Positions 27,223 to 36,558 of a stretch of 64,000 bases of DNA are shown piece after piece. The notes beneath the pieces were generated by a model, which was given only the letters and a program-made list of their open reading frames with translations, did not search any database and had not been told where the DNA came from. The number at the start of each line of letters is the position of its first letter. The stretch's first letter is position 1. Both the position numbers and the translations under genes were made by a program. Origin of the DNA: Pantoea alfalfae (lineage in GTDB: Bacteria; Pseudomonadota; Gammaproteobacteria; Enterobacterales; Enterobacteriaceae); the NCBI RefSeq assembly GCF_019880205.1, contig NZ_CP082292.1, positions 2,418,001-2,482,000 on the forward strand. The letters are read 5' to 3'.

Positions 27223-27488
27223 TTAAGCAAAGAAGCCACAAAGCAATAAAGTTGAATAACAATTAAATTTATTGAATTTACAGGCCGGTGGATGAGTTTT
27301 CCATTCTTGCCGCAGGACTGACAGTGCAATGCTGGCAGCCAGATTATCGCGGCGCTCTGATAGCGCCACAACCACGCTGGCGATTGCCTCCTGCGTCACC
27401 GTTTCACCTCTGGCCACCAGCTGCCAGACAGCCTCGCCCATAGTCATGTCAGGCTATGCTGCCTTATAAATAGCTTCTTCAAATCCAT
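27223..27488 (-). pseudogene. YmgB/AriR-like copy 4, degenerate
   Basis: The open part (27223-27447) reads MTMGEAVWQLVARGETVTQE, matching the FGQAV..L helix of the other copies but lacking their first 14 or so residues. Upstream in the same frame are EEAIYKAA, then TAG at 27451-27453. A start-like ATG (27488) followed by GAT lies one frame away, so the ancestral N terminus seems broken by a frameshift and an amber codon. The C-terminal end also runs on past the family end. Translation from the inner ATG cannot be excluded. Confidence 0.6.
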
Positions 27489-27676
27489 TTTCTATATTCC
27501 GACTCCTGTTCAAAGAAAACCATTTAAACGTTGTGTTAAACTGATCACAAAATTGTAGCACCTCTTCCAAATTATATTGATCAAACGCACCACTGAAACG
27601 ATTAACGTATTTACATATAAAGATTTTTTTAATAATTTGAAAACACTAATCATGGATTGATCATAGGAAATGGCTA
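27448..27676. other. AT-rich divergent promoter region
   Basis: About 190 AT-rich bases between the degenerate copy 4 and the plus-strand gene group. It probably holds the promoter of the 27677-29261 group. No specific operator was identified. Confidence 0.4.
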
Positions 27677-27997
27677 ATGCAATACAGCAACCAGGTAATA
27701 GGATTTTTACAAGGAAATGACATTTTAGCTAAAAATCTCGACAACGCTCTTTTAGGCGTCAAAGAAGCAGTCTCAAACCAGATTGATACTATAGGTGCAG
27801 GTGCCAGACGCGCGCTCTATTACACTTCCTGCTTTACCGATGCCTATAACGATGTTTGCCAGCAACAAAAGACTGAGGATGCTCGATTCGTAAAAGGTAT
27901 TTACCATATTTTGCGACATGAAGACATTGTTTATGAAATGCTCACAATCTACTTTAATGAGGTATTTCGCCATAAAACATCTGAACAGTTAGAATAG
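27677..27997 (+). CDS. Putative effector-like protein, N-terminal part (ends at in-frame amber codon)
   Basis: A 106-residue product ending at TAG 27995-27997. The same frame continues without another stop to 28366, so this and the next entry look like one gene of about 229 codons interrupted by a nonsense codon. This half is soluble and helical (DNALLGVKEAVSNQIDTIGA). AGGAAA precedes the ATG. The family is not recognised. By context (small membrane proteins, then Hcp) it may be the N-terminal half of a T6SS effector. Confidence 0.6.
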   Translation: MQYSNQVIGFLQGNDILAKNLDNALLGVKEAVSNQIDTIGAGARRALYYTSCFTDAYNDVCQQQKTEDARFVKGIYHILRHEDIVYEMLTIYFNEVFRHKTSEQLE

Positions 27998-28006
27998 ATC
28001 AAACGT

Positions 28007-28366
28007 TTGTTGATGGGGGTGAATATTCATATCGCCGCTAGCTCCCTGACTAATCACGGATTTGTGTTGGCGACGGCAGCCGCCGTTTCTCTCGGATTGT
28101 ATTTTAATCTAGACATGGCCGCACTTACAGGGCGATTTACAGGTGGTATTATATTGCTATCAGGTCTTTACGGCGTCGTACAAAACGCTGCTGACAGTGC
28201 TCATCGATTAAGTATTCAGTCCCCTACTTATCACAATGCTCTTTATACACAAGAACTTGAAATGATGTATTTCTTAATAGAGCCATTATTTAAACGCGCT
28301 GGTGCTTTCCAGCAACCCCTATCGGATAAAAATATAGCAAACATTATCACCAGGATGATAGGATAA
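28007..28366 (+). CDS. Putative membrane-inserting protein, C-terminal part after amber codon
   Basis: 119 residues in the same frame as the preceding gene, which stops only 9 bases upstream; no ribosome site is evident for ATG 28007. Two hydrophobic segments (GFVLATAAAVSLGLYFNL and FTGGIILLSGLYGVV) separated by a short polar turn give a hairpin as in pore-forming effectors. An amphipathic C-terminal tail follows. As a 229-codon whole it resembles in size and layout the Ssp6-type ion-selective pore effectors; this is inference. Its stop overlaps the ATG of the next gene. Confidence 0.6.
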   Translation: MLMGVNIHIAASSLTNHGFVLATAAAVSLGLYFNLDMAALTGRFTGGIILLSGLYGVVQNAADSAHRLSIQSPTYHNALYTQELEMMYFLIEPLFKRAGAFQQPLSDKNIANIITRMIG

Positions 28367-28557
28367 TGCTTTTGAATATTATTAAACGATTACTGAGGCG
28401 AGTTTTCACATCTCTAGTAGGGTTATACGCTCCACAGGCATTAATAATAACCTATGCAATGATTCAGATAAATTATTTTCCTGCCGCCCCGCTTTGGCTT
28501 GTGCCGGTTTTCGCCATAGCAGTTATATATATATTTAGTCGATATGTGAAATGGTAA
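28366..28557 (+). CDS. Small two-helix membrane protein, possible immunity protein
   Basis: 63 residues with two membrane helices (about 17-37, LVGLYAPQALIITYAMIQ, and 42-60, PLWLVPVFAIAVIYIF) and a basic N terminus (KRLLRRVF). It is translationally coupled (TAATG) to the putative effector frame. Size, topology and position suit an inner-membrane immunity protein for a pore-forming toxin. A second, broken copy follows at once. The family is not recognised. Confidence 0.65.
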   Translation: MLLNIIKRLLRRVFTSLVGLYAPQALIITYAMIQINYFPAAPLWLVPVFAIAVIYIFSRYVKW

Positions 28558-28757
28558 TTATAATTAAAATTTTTTTAAGCCGAATTTCCAGATCTTTAAT
28601 CTCGGATTACGGACCGACAGCATTAACCATATTGTTCGCTCTGATTCAGGGTATGTTTTTCCCGGATAGTCCTATATAGCTAATCCCTCTATTCTTTGTA
28701 TTTTTGATGGTTAGTTTATCAATATATGAAGTCTTAAAGCTCAAACGAAAGCAATAA
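28551..28757 (+). pseudogene. Broken tandem copy of the small membrane protein
   Basis: A frame of 69 codons starting inside the end of the previous gene. It aligns with it along its length (IKIFLSRISRSLISDYGPTA; IPLFFVFLMVSLSIYE). The Trp of PLWLVPVF in the intact copy corresponds to TAG at 28677-28679 here (TGG to TAG), giving PI-stop-LIPLF. One base change thus disables it. It is a tandem duplicate of the putative immunity gene. Confidence 0.75.
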
Positions 28758-28781
28758 CATAAGATTTTATAAGGAAATAAC

Positions 28782-29261
28782 ATGTCTACACCAGCTCATT
28801 TATGGCTTGAATATGAAAACGGATCACCAATTGTTGGTAGTTGCCAGATGCCATTAAGGTTAGGCTCAATTGAATTAAAATCATTCTCACACGGCGTAAC
28901 TATCCCTGTAGATCCCAGCTGGGGAAAATTAACAGGTACGCGTGTACACAGCCCCATTACAATAGTTAAAGAGTTTGATCAAACAACGCCACTCCTATAC
29001 CGCGCTGTCTGCGAAGGCCGGACCATGAAGAAAGCGATAATCCGAATGTATCGTATTCTGGAATCTGGCATCGAAGCAGAATATTTCAATATCATTCTGG
29101 AAAACGTAAAATTTACAACGGTTGCGCCGTATCTGGCCCCTAACGGTATGAGTAGTACTCATCTCGAAACGCTCGAATTACATTATGAGGCGATTACATG
29201 GAAGTATACGGAGGGTAATGTAATTTACCGCGACACATGGAATCAACGAGCCACATATTGA
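28782..29261 (+). CDS. hcp: Orphan Hcp, type VI secretion tube protein
   Basis: 159 residues, the usual Hcp length. Landmarks are the start MSTPAHLWLEYENGSPIVGS, the loop GKLTGTRVHSPITIVKEFD, SPLLYR-like TPLLYRAVCEG, EYFNIILENVKF, and the terminal HLETLELHYEAITWKYTEG...DTWNQR. Hcp forms the hexameric tube of T6SS and carries small effectors in its lumen. No other T6SS gene is in the window, so it must serve an apparatus encoded elsewhere. AAGGAAA precedes the ATG. Its place directly after putative effector/immunity genes suggests a cargo link. Confidence 0.93.
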   Translation: MSTPAHLWLEYENGSPIVGSCQMPLRLGSIELKSFSHGVTIPVDPSWGKLTGTRVHSPITIVKEFDQTTPLLYRAVCEGRTMKKAIIRMYRILESGIEAEYFNIILENVKFTTVAPYLAPNGMSSTHLETLELHYEAITWKYTEGNVIYRDTWNQRATY

Positions 29262-29269
29262 ACAAAAAA

Positions 29270-29289
29270 AGCCCGGCAATAGCCGGGCT
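29270..29289 (-). terminator. Hairpin after hcp
   Basis: AGCCCGGC / GCCGGGCT with a four-base loop. The T tract is on the minus strand (seven A's at 29264-29270), so as a terminator it faces leftward although it closes the rightward hcp gene. Confidence 0.65.
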
Positions 29290-29601
29290 GGTGTTGGCAG
29301 ATAAAATTAAGAAAACTCTATAAAATCTCATTATTAAAAATATTATTATCCACCCTATCACACACCCAAATAATATTAACTTCACGTTGTTTTCCTATTC
29401 ATATATCAGGCTCTCTCTAACCATGTTCAAAATATACTCATCTTTAATTTGGCTCCGACTTGTTTAACCGATCAATTCTCCAGAATTGATCGGTTAAACA
29501 AGTCGACTGACATAAGGCCCTGTAAAAAAGGTTTATTAGCTAATTCATAGCAACTATTTTTTTGGTTAACCCTCAACCTCAGTATCAGAGCTTTCGTACT
29601 T
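29290..29601. other. Non-coding end region of the element
   Basis: About 310 AT-rich bases without a supported gene. The one clear structure is the 50-bp palindrome described separately. Confidence 0.5.
29456..29505. repeat. Perfect 24-bp inverted repeat with 2-base centre
   Basis: Arm 29456-29479 (starting CGACTTGTTTAACC, ending CAATTCT) and arm 29482-29505 are exact reverse complements around CC. Neither flank has a T run, so it is not an ordinary terminator. It could be an operator, a recombination or replication site of the element, or a cruciform. No second copy was seen. Confidence 0.9.
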
Positions 29602-29856
29602 GTGATTCACCATCATCACACAACATCACAGGCAGAACGTTGCGAAGCGCTAACTATCAGCTCCATCACTACCGGCTTAATCAAAGCACGTAAAATGACA
29701 AGCCTGACAGAGAATGACACCCCACCAACATTCTACGAGCAGCGCTCACTGGCTGAGCGGTTATATCGTGAACAGGGCATGGACATACAGCACTACCTGG
29801 TCATAAAAAACCAGACGCAGACCGATAAATACGACGATGACAGGGGCAAAGATTGA
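29602..29856 (+). CDS. Small hypothetical protein near the element's right end
   Basis: 84 residues from GTG 29602, or 54 from ATG 29695 (MTSLTENDTPPTFYEQRSLA). Neither start has a good ribosome site. It is hydrophilic and acidic at the end (DKYDDDRGKD). Small phage-type proteins look like this, but no family is recognised. It may be the last trace of a phage gene set next to the attachment site. Confidence 0.45.
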   Translation: MIHHHHTTSQAERCEALTISSITTGLIKARKMTSLTENDTPPTFYEQRSLAERLYREQGMDIQHYLVIKNQTQTDKYDDDRGKD

Positions 29857-29936
29857 CTGGTGGTGGCGGTATAAAACAGTACGATTTACGTTCAGTTTAG
29901 CAGAAGGATTTTGCTGGCGTTTTGCAGGAAAAAGTC

Positions 29937-29974
29937 AAAAAAAAGCCAACACGATTTTTACATTCGTGTTGGCT
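29937..29974 (-). terminator. icd terminator
   Basis: AGCCAACACGA / TCGTGTTGGCT, an 11-bp stem, followed on the minus strand by eight T's, 20 bases after the icd stop. Confidence 0.95.
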
Positions 29975-29993
29975 GTATGTTATGTAATGCAGA

Positions 29994-31244
29994 TTACATA
30001 TTTTCGATGATCGCGTCACCAAACTCTGAACATTTCAGCAGCTTAGCGCCATCCATCAGGCGTTCGAAATCGTAAGTCACAGTCTTGTTAGCGATAGCAC
30101 CTTCAACACCTTTAACAATCAGGTCAGCCGCTTCGAACCACTCCAGATGACGCAGCATCATTTCTGCAGACAGGATCACTGAACCTGGGTTCACTTTATC
30201 CTGACCGGCATACTTAGGTGCTGTACCGTGGGTTGCTTCAAACAGCGCGCACTCGTCACCGATGTTAGCGCCTGGTGCGATACCGATACCGCCAACCTGC
30301 GCCGCCAGGGCGTCAGAGATGTAATCACCGTTCAGGTTCATACAGGCGATAACGTCATATTCTGCCGGACGCAGCAGGATTTGTTGCAGGAACGCATCAG
30401 CAATCACATCTTTCACGATGATCTCTTTGCCGGTGTTCGGGTTTTTGAACTTCATCCACGGGCCGCCGTCGATCAGTTCGCCGCCGAACTCGTCTTTCAC
30501 TAACTGGTATCCCCAGTCTTTGAAAGAGCCTTCGGTGAACTTCATGATGTTGCCTTTGTGAACCAGGGTCAGTGAATCACGATCGTTGGTGATGGTGTAT
30601 TCCACTGCCGCGCGGACCAGACGTTTGGTACCCGCTTCTGAACACGGCTTAACGCCGATACCGCACTGCTCAGGGAAGCGAATTTTCTTCACGCCCATCT
30701 CTTCGCGCAGGAACTTGATCACTTTGTCCGCTTCGGCAGAGCCCGCTTTCCACTCAATACCCGCATAGATATCTTCGGAGTTTTCACGGAAGATCACCAT
30801 GTCGGTCTCTTCAGGGCGTTTAACCGGGCTTGGCGTGCCTTTGTAGTAACGTACCGGACGCAGGCAGACGTAGAGGTCAAGCTCCTGACGCAGTGCTACG
30901 TTCAGTGAACGAATACCGCCGCCGACCGGGGTGGTCAGTGGGCCTTTAATGGCCACGCGATATTCTTTGATTAAGTCGAGCGTTTCCTGTGGCAGCCAGA
31001 CATCCTGACCGTAGAGTTCAACTGACTTCTCACCCGTGTAAATCTCCATCCAGGAGATTTTACGCTCGCCGTTGTAGGCCTTCTTCACCGCCGCGTCGAC
31101 GACTTTCAGCATCACCGGGGAAACATCAACACCGATACCGTCACCCTCAATGTAAGGAATGACCGGATTGTTTGGCACTGTAAGCTTGCCCTGATTCAGG
31201 GTGATTTTCTGACCTTCCGCCGGAACTACTACTTTGCTTTCCAT
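29994..31244 (-). CDS. icd: Isocitrate dehydrogenase (NADP)
   Basis: TCA-cycle enzyme converting isocitrate to 2-oxoglutarate, 416 residues as in E. coli. Visible sites: [20 protein letters not shown] (substrate arginines), [14 protein letters not shown] (with the Ser phosphorylated by AceK in this N-S-E-D context) and HGTAPKYAG (NADP pocket). Its last 55 codons are duplicated at 26571, showing that an element integrated here and supplied the present 3' end. Divergent from rluE, as in E. coli. Confidence 0.98.
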   Translation of the reverse strand: MESKVVVPAEGQKITLNQGKLTVPNNPVIPYIEGDGIGVDVSPVMLKVVDAAVKKAYNGERKISWMEIYTGEKSVELYGQDVWLPQETLDLIKEYRVAIKGPLTTPVGGGIRSLNVALRQELDLYVCLRPVRYYKGTPSPVKRPEETDMVIFRENSEDIYAGIEWKAGSAEADKVIKFLREEMGVKKIRFPEQCGIGVKPCSEAGTKRLVRAAVEYTITNDRDSLTLVHKGNIMKFTEGSFKDWGYQLVKDEFGGELIDGGPWMKFKNPNTGKEIIVKDVIADAFLQQILLRPAEYDVIACMNLNGDYISDALAAQVGGIGIAPGANIGDECALFEATHGTAPKYAGQDKVNPGSVILSAEMMLRHLEWFEAADLIVKGVEGAIANKTVTYDFERLMDGAKLLKCSEFGDAIIENM

Positions 31245-31335
31245 TAACCTCTCCTGGGCGTTTGTTAATGATTTGTAAGATGCGCGTCAATACTACTTGA
31301 ATATTTCCGTCACGCCAATCACCGCAATTTCACGT

Positions 31336-31341
31336 TATAAT
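31336..31341 (+). promoter_or_regulatory. Probable -10 element of rluE
   Basis: TATAAT overlaps the most upstream in-frame ATG (31340) of rluE, which argues for translation starting further on. No good -35 element was found. Confidence 0.4.
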
Positions 31342-31369
31342 GCGCCGAATGTTTCTGACTGCAAAGCCC

Positions 31370-32011
31370 ATGCGAAAAACAACTCAACGAATTCACCAGG
31401 ATAAACGATTCAGCCGCCCGACGCGTGATGTGCGACGTGCGCCTGCCCGCCCTGCTGCTCCACGACGTGTCATTCTGTTTAACAAACCGTTCGACGTTTT
31501 GCCGCAATTCACCGATGAAGCGGGCCGCCGCACCCTGAAAGATTTTGTCAGCGTCGCAGACGTTTATGCCGCAGGTCGCCTTGACCGTGATAGCGAAGGC
31601 CTGATGGTACTGACCAACGACGGTGCCCTGCAGGCCGCGCTGACGCAGCCCGGCAAACGCACGGGTAAGGTCTATTATGTGCAGGTGGAAGGCGAGCCAC
31701 AGGAGGCGGATCTTCAGCCTCTCCGGGGAGGGGTTAATCTGAAAGATGGCATGACGTTGCCCGCTGGTGTGGAAAAAGTGGCTGAGCCGGCGTGGCTCTG
31801 GCCGCGTCAGCCGCCAATCCGCGAGCGCAAAAATATCCCGACGCAGTGGCTGAAAGTCACCCTGTATGAAGGCCGTAATCGTCAGGTGCGCCGGATGACA
31901 GCCCATATCGGCTTTCCCACCTTACGGTTAATTCGGTACGCCATGGGAAACTATTCGCTCGACGATCTGGCGCCGGGTACGTGGCGTGAAATCAGCGAGA
32001 GCCCTGCCTGA
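31370..32011 (+). CDS. rluE: 23S rRNA pseudouridine(2457) synthase RluE
   Basis: Modifies U2457 of 23S rRNA. RsuA/RluB/E/F-type synthase: [19 protein letters not shown], then the catalytic Asp in [20 protein letters not shown], and the C-terminal [20 protein letters not shown]. It has no S4 domain, as in RluE. ATG 31370 gives 213 residues (E. coli 217); starts at 31340 or 31349 are possible, but 31340 overlaps a TATAAT box. The N-terminal tail is basic. Confidence 0.92.
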   Translation: MRKTTQRIHQDKRFSRPTRDVRRAPARPAAPRRVILFNKPFDVLPQFTDEAGRRTLKDFVSVADVYAAGRLDRDSEGLMVLTNDGALQAALTQPGKRTGKVYYVQVEGEPQEADLQPLRGGVNLKDGMTLPAGVEKVAEPAWLWPRQPPIRERKNIPTQWLKVTLYEGRNRQVRRMTAHIGFPTLRLIRYAMGNYSLDDLAPGTWREISESPA

Positions 32012-32055
32012 AAATCTATTTTTTATAACCTCAGGTTAACAATTGCGGAGAAGTA

Positions 32056-32529
32056 ATGTTTAAACCTCATGTTACTGTCGCCTGTCTGGTTCAGGCAGAG
32101 GGTGAACTGCTGGTAGTGGAAGAGACGATCAACGGTCGTCCTACCTGGAACCAGCCTGCCGGACATCTCGAAGCGGATGAAACCCTGCTGGAAGCCGCCG
32201 AACGTGAACTCTATGAAGAGACGGGTATTGCGGCATCGATGCACTATTTCATCGGGATAAACCAGTGGATCGCGCCCGACAGTACGCCTTTTGTGCGTTT
32301 TCTGTTTGGCGTCGATCTGGCGGAAAAAGCGCCAACTCAGCCGCAGGACAGCGACATCGATTGCTGCTGGTGGCTGCCGCCAGCGCAGATTCTCACTGCG
32401 TCTAACCTGCGTTCGCCACTGGTCGCTGAAAGCGTACGCCTGTGGCAACAGGGCGCGCGCTACCCGTTACATCTGGTCAGCACGTTCCAGTGGCCGTTTC
32501 ACGAGGGTGCGCGTCTGCCTTCTGCATGA
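32056..32529 (+). CDS. nudJ: Phosphatase NudJ (Nudix hydrolase)
   Basis: 157 residues with a complete Nudix box ([20 protein letters not shown] followed by TGI). NudJ hydrolyses nucleoside di- and triphosphates and HMP-pyrophosphate. Position between rluE and mnmA matches E. coli. CGGAG precedes the ATG. Confidence 0.95.
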   Translation: MFKPHVTVACLVQAEGELLVVEETINGRPTWNQPAGHLEADETLLEAAERELYEETGIAASMHYFIGINQWIAPDSTPFVRFLFGVDLAEKAPTQPQDSDIDCCWWLPPAQILTASNLRSPLVAESVRLWQQGARYPLHLVSTFQWPFHEGARLPSA

Positions 32530-32571
32530 TAGAATGCGCCGCCTGTTTTTTTATCGTAATGCGAGCGTGTC

Positions 32572-33684
32572 ATGTCTGACAACAGCCAGAAAAAAGTGAT
32601 CGTCGGTATGTCCGGCGGCGTCGATTCTTCCGTTTCCGCCTGGTTACTGCAGCAGCAGGGCTACCAGGTTGAAGGCCTGTTCATGAAGAACTGGGAGGAG
32701 GACGATGGCGAGGAGTATTGTACCGCCGCGGACGATCTGGCGGATGCGCAAGCGGTGTGCGACAAGCTCGGTATGAAGCTGCATAAAGTTAACTTTGCCG
32801 CAGAGTATTGGGATAACGTCTTTGAGCATTTCCTCGAAGAGTACAAAGCGGGCCGCACGCCTAACCCCGATATCCTCTGCAACAAAGAGATCAAATTCAA
32901 AGCGTTCCTGGAGTTCGCGGCGGAAGACCTGGGCGCAGATTTTATCGCCACAGGTCACTACGTGCGCCGCAAGGACGTCGATGGTCAGAGCCAGCTGTTA
33001 CGCGGACTGGACGGTAACAAAGACCAGAGCTACTTCCTCTATACTCTGAGCCACGAGCAGATTGCCCAAAGTCTGTTTCCGGTCGGCGAGCTGGAAAAAC
33101 CGGAAGTGCGCCGCATCGCGGAACAGCTGGACCTGATCACCGCGAAGAAAAAAGACTCGACCGGCATCTGCTTTATCGGCGAGCGCAAATTCCGCGACTT
33201 CCTGGCGCGCTATCTCCCGGCTCAGCCTGGCGAAATAGAAACTACGGAAGGTCAGATCGTCGGTGAACATCAGGGGCTGATGTACCATACGCTTGGACAG
33301 CGTAAAGGTCTCGGTATCGGTGGCCTGAAAGAGAGCAAAGATGATCCCTGGTATGTGGTCGACAAAGATGTGGCGCGTAACCGTCTGATTGTTGCCCAGG
33401 GCGGCGATCATCCGCGTCTGATGTCCGTTGGCCTGATTGCGCAGCAGTTGCACTGGGTTGATCGTCAGCCAATCACCGCTCCGCTGCGCTGCACTGTGAA
33501 AACCCGCTATCGTCAGACCGACATTCCCTGTGAGATTATTCCACAGGGCGACGACCGGATTGCGGTGCGTTTCGACGAGCCGGTTGCTGCAGTCACGCCA
33601 GGTCAGTCTGCGGTGTTTTATCTTGGCGACGTCTGCCTCGGTGGCGGTATTATCGAACAGCGTCTGCCGTTAGTGGCGGAGTAA
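32572..33684 (+). CDS. mnmA: tRNA-specific 2-thiouridylase MnmA
   Basis: Makes s2U34 in tRNA for Lys, Glu and Gln, using sulfur relayed from TusE. 370 residues. The ATP PP-loop is [15 protein letters not shown] near the N terminus. The catalytic cysteines are in [12 protein letters not shown] and [12 protein letters not shown]. The gene lies 42 bases after nudJ and upstream of hflD, the conserved order. Confidence 0.97.
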   Translation: MSDNSQKKVIVGMSGGVDSSVSAWLLQQQGYQVEGLFMKNWEEDDGEEYCTAADDLADAQAVCDKLGMKLHKVNFAAEYWDNVFEHFLEEYKAGRTPNPDILCNKEIKFKAFLEFAAEDLGADFIATGHYVRRKDVDGQSQLLRGLDGNKDQSYFLYTLSHEQIAQSLFPVGELEKPEVRRIAEQLDLITAKKKDSTGICFIGERKFRDFLARYLPAQPGEIETTEGQIVGEHQGLMYHTLGQRKGLGIGGLKESKDDPWYVVDKDVARNRLIVAQGGDHPRLMSVGLIAQQLHWVDRQPITAPLRCTVKTRYRQTDIPCEIIPQGDDRIAVRFDEPVAAVTPGQSAVFYLGDVCLGGGIIEQRLPLVAE

Positions 33685-33726
33685 GCGGGCTCAGCCCGCG
33701 TTGATGACGCGTAAACAGGAGTAACC

Positions 33727-35783
<2,057 letters not shown>

Positions 35784-35790
35784 TGCCCGC

Positions 35791-35816
35791 CGCAGACCGG
35801 CTCAGTCCGGTCTGCG
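35791..35816 (+). terminator. purB terminator-like hairpin
   Basis: CGCAGACCGG / CCGGTCTGCG with a six-base loop follows the purB stop. Its right edge touches the PhoP box, so transcription from purB may partly read into phoP. Confidence 0.7.
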
Positions 35817-35831
35817 TTAACATCTTGTTTA
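35815..35831 (+). promoter_or_regulatory. PhoP box of the phoPQ promoter
   Basis: CGTTAA-CATCT-TGTTTA is a direct repeat with an 11-base period, as in (T/G)GTTTA-N5-(T/G)GTTTA. TATACT at 35844-35849 is a -10 element 12 bases downstream, the classical PhoP spacing. This indicates positive autoregulation of phoPQ. Confidence 0.82.
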
Positions 35832-35887
35832 ATACATTTCGCGTATACTTTCTGCAGGTTGACTCAAACAGAGTGTAAGGAATTTCT

Positions 35888-36556
35888 ATGCGTGTTCTGG
35901 TTGTTGAAGACAATGCCCTGCTGCGCCATCATCTCGCCGTCCAGTTACGTGACATGGGCCATCAGGTCGATGCCGCCGAAGACGCCAAAGAAGCTGACTA
36001 TTTTCTTCGCGAACATCTGCCCGATATCGCGCTGGTGGATCTCGGCCTGCCGGATGAAGATGGCATGTCGCTGATTCGTCGCTGGCGCAGTGATGCCGTG
36101 CGTCAGCCAATTCTGGTCCTGACTGCCCGTGAGGGCTGGCAGGCGAAAGTCGAAGCGCTGGAAGCCGGTGCGGATGACTACGTGACCAAGCCATTTCACA
36201 TTGAAGAAGTCGCGGCACGCCTGCAGGCGCTGATGCGCCGCAACAGCGGTCATGCGTCGCAAATCATCGATATGGCCCCGTTTCAGGTGGATCTCTCACG
36301 CCGTGAGCTGACGGTGAATGAAGAGCCAGTAAAACTCACCGCCTTTGAGTACACCATTGTCGAGACGCTAATCCGTAACGCCGGCAAAGTGGTGAGCAAA
36401 GACTCACTGATGCTGCAGCTCTATCCTGACGCTGAACTGCGCGAAAGCCACACTATCGACGTCCTGATGGGTCGTCTGCGCAAAAAAATTCTGGCGTTGC
36501 ACCCCACTGATGTCATTGCCACCGTGCGTGGCCAGGGTTACCGCTTTGATCTCTGA
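35888..36556 (+). CDS. phoP: Response regulator PhoP
   Basis: OmpR-family regulator of Mg2+, acid and antimicrobial-peptide responses. 222 residues: receiver domain with phospho-acceptor Asp51 ([13 protein letters not shown]) and Lys in [12 protein letters not shown]; winged-helix DNA-binding domain with [17 protein letters not shown] and [11 protein letters not shown]. Two bases separate it from phoQ. It is probably autoregulated through the PhoP box upstream. Confidence 0.98.
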   Translation: MRVLVVEDNALLRHHLAVQLRDMGHQVDAAEDAKEADYFLREHLPDIALVDLGLPDEDGMSLIRRWRSDAVRQPILVLTAREGWQAKVEALEAGADDYVTKPFHIEEVAARLQALMRRNSGHASQIIDMAPFQVDLSRRELTVNEEPVKLTAFEYTIVETLIRNAGKVVSKDSLMLQLYPDAELRESHTIDVLMGRLRKKILALHPTDVIATVRGQGYRFDL

Positions 36557-36558
36557 CC

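Larger units (their letters stand above)
26571..30158. mobile_element. Remnant of an element integrated at the 3' end of icd
   Basis: The last 165 bases of icd (55 codons with stop) occur twice: intact at 29994-30158 and displaced at 26571-26735, 156/165 identical by hand count, same orientation, with homology stopping abruptly at the 165-base mark. Integration into icd with replacement of its 3' end is known for E. coli phage 21 and prophage e14. Between the copies lie 3.3 kb of mostly AT-rich DNA with YmgB/AriR-like genes, a putative effector/immunity set and an orphan hcp. No integrase, excisionase or phage structural gene remains, so the element is a deletion remnant or a satellite mobilised in trans. 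Confidence 0.85.

Noticed and set aside
29994..31244. Possibility that icd itself is disrupted by the element
   Set aside because: The 416-residue frame is complete with the normal C terminus; the element supplied a functional 3' end.
31256..31290. ArcA-like direct repeat upstream of icd
   Set aside because: TGTTAA and TTGTAA occur, but their spacing is off the 11-base period, so support is too weak.
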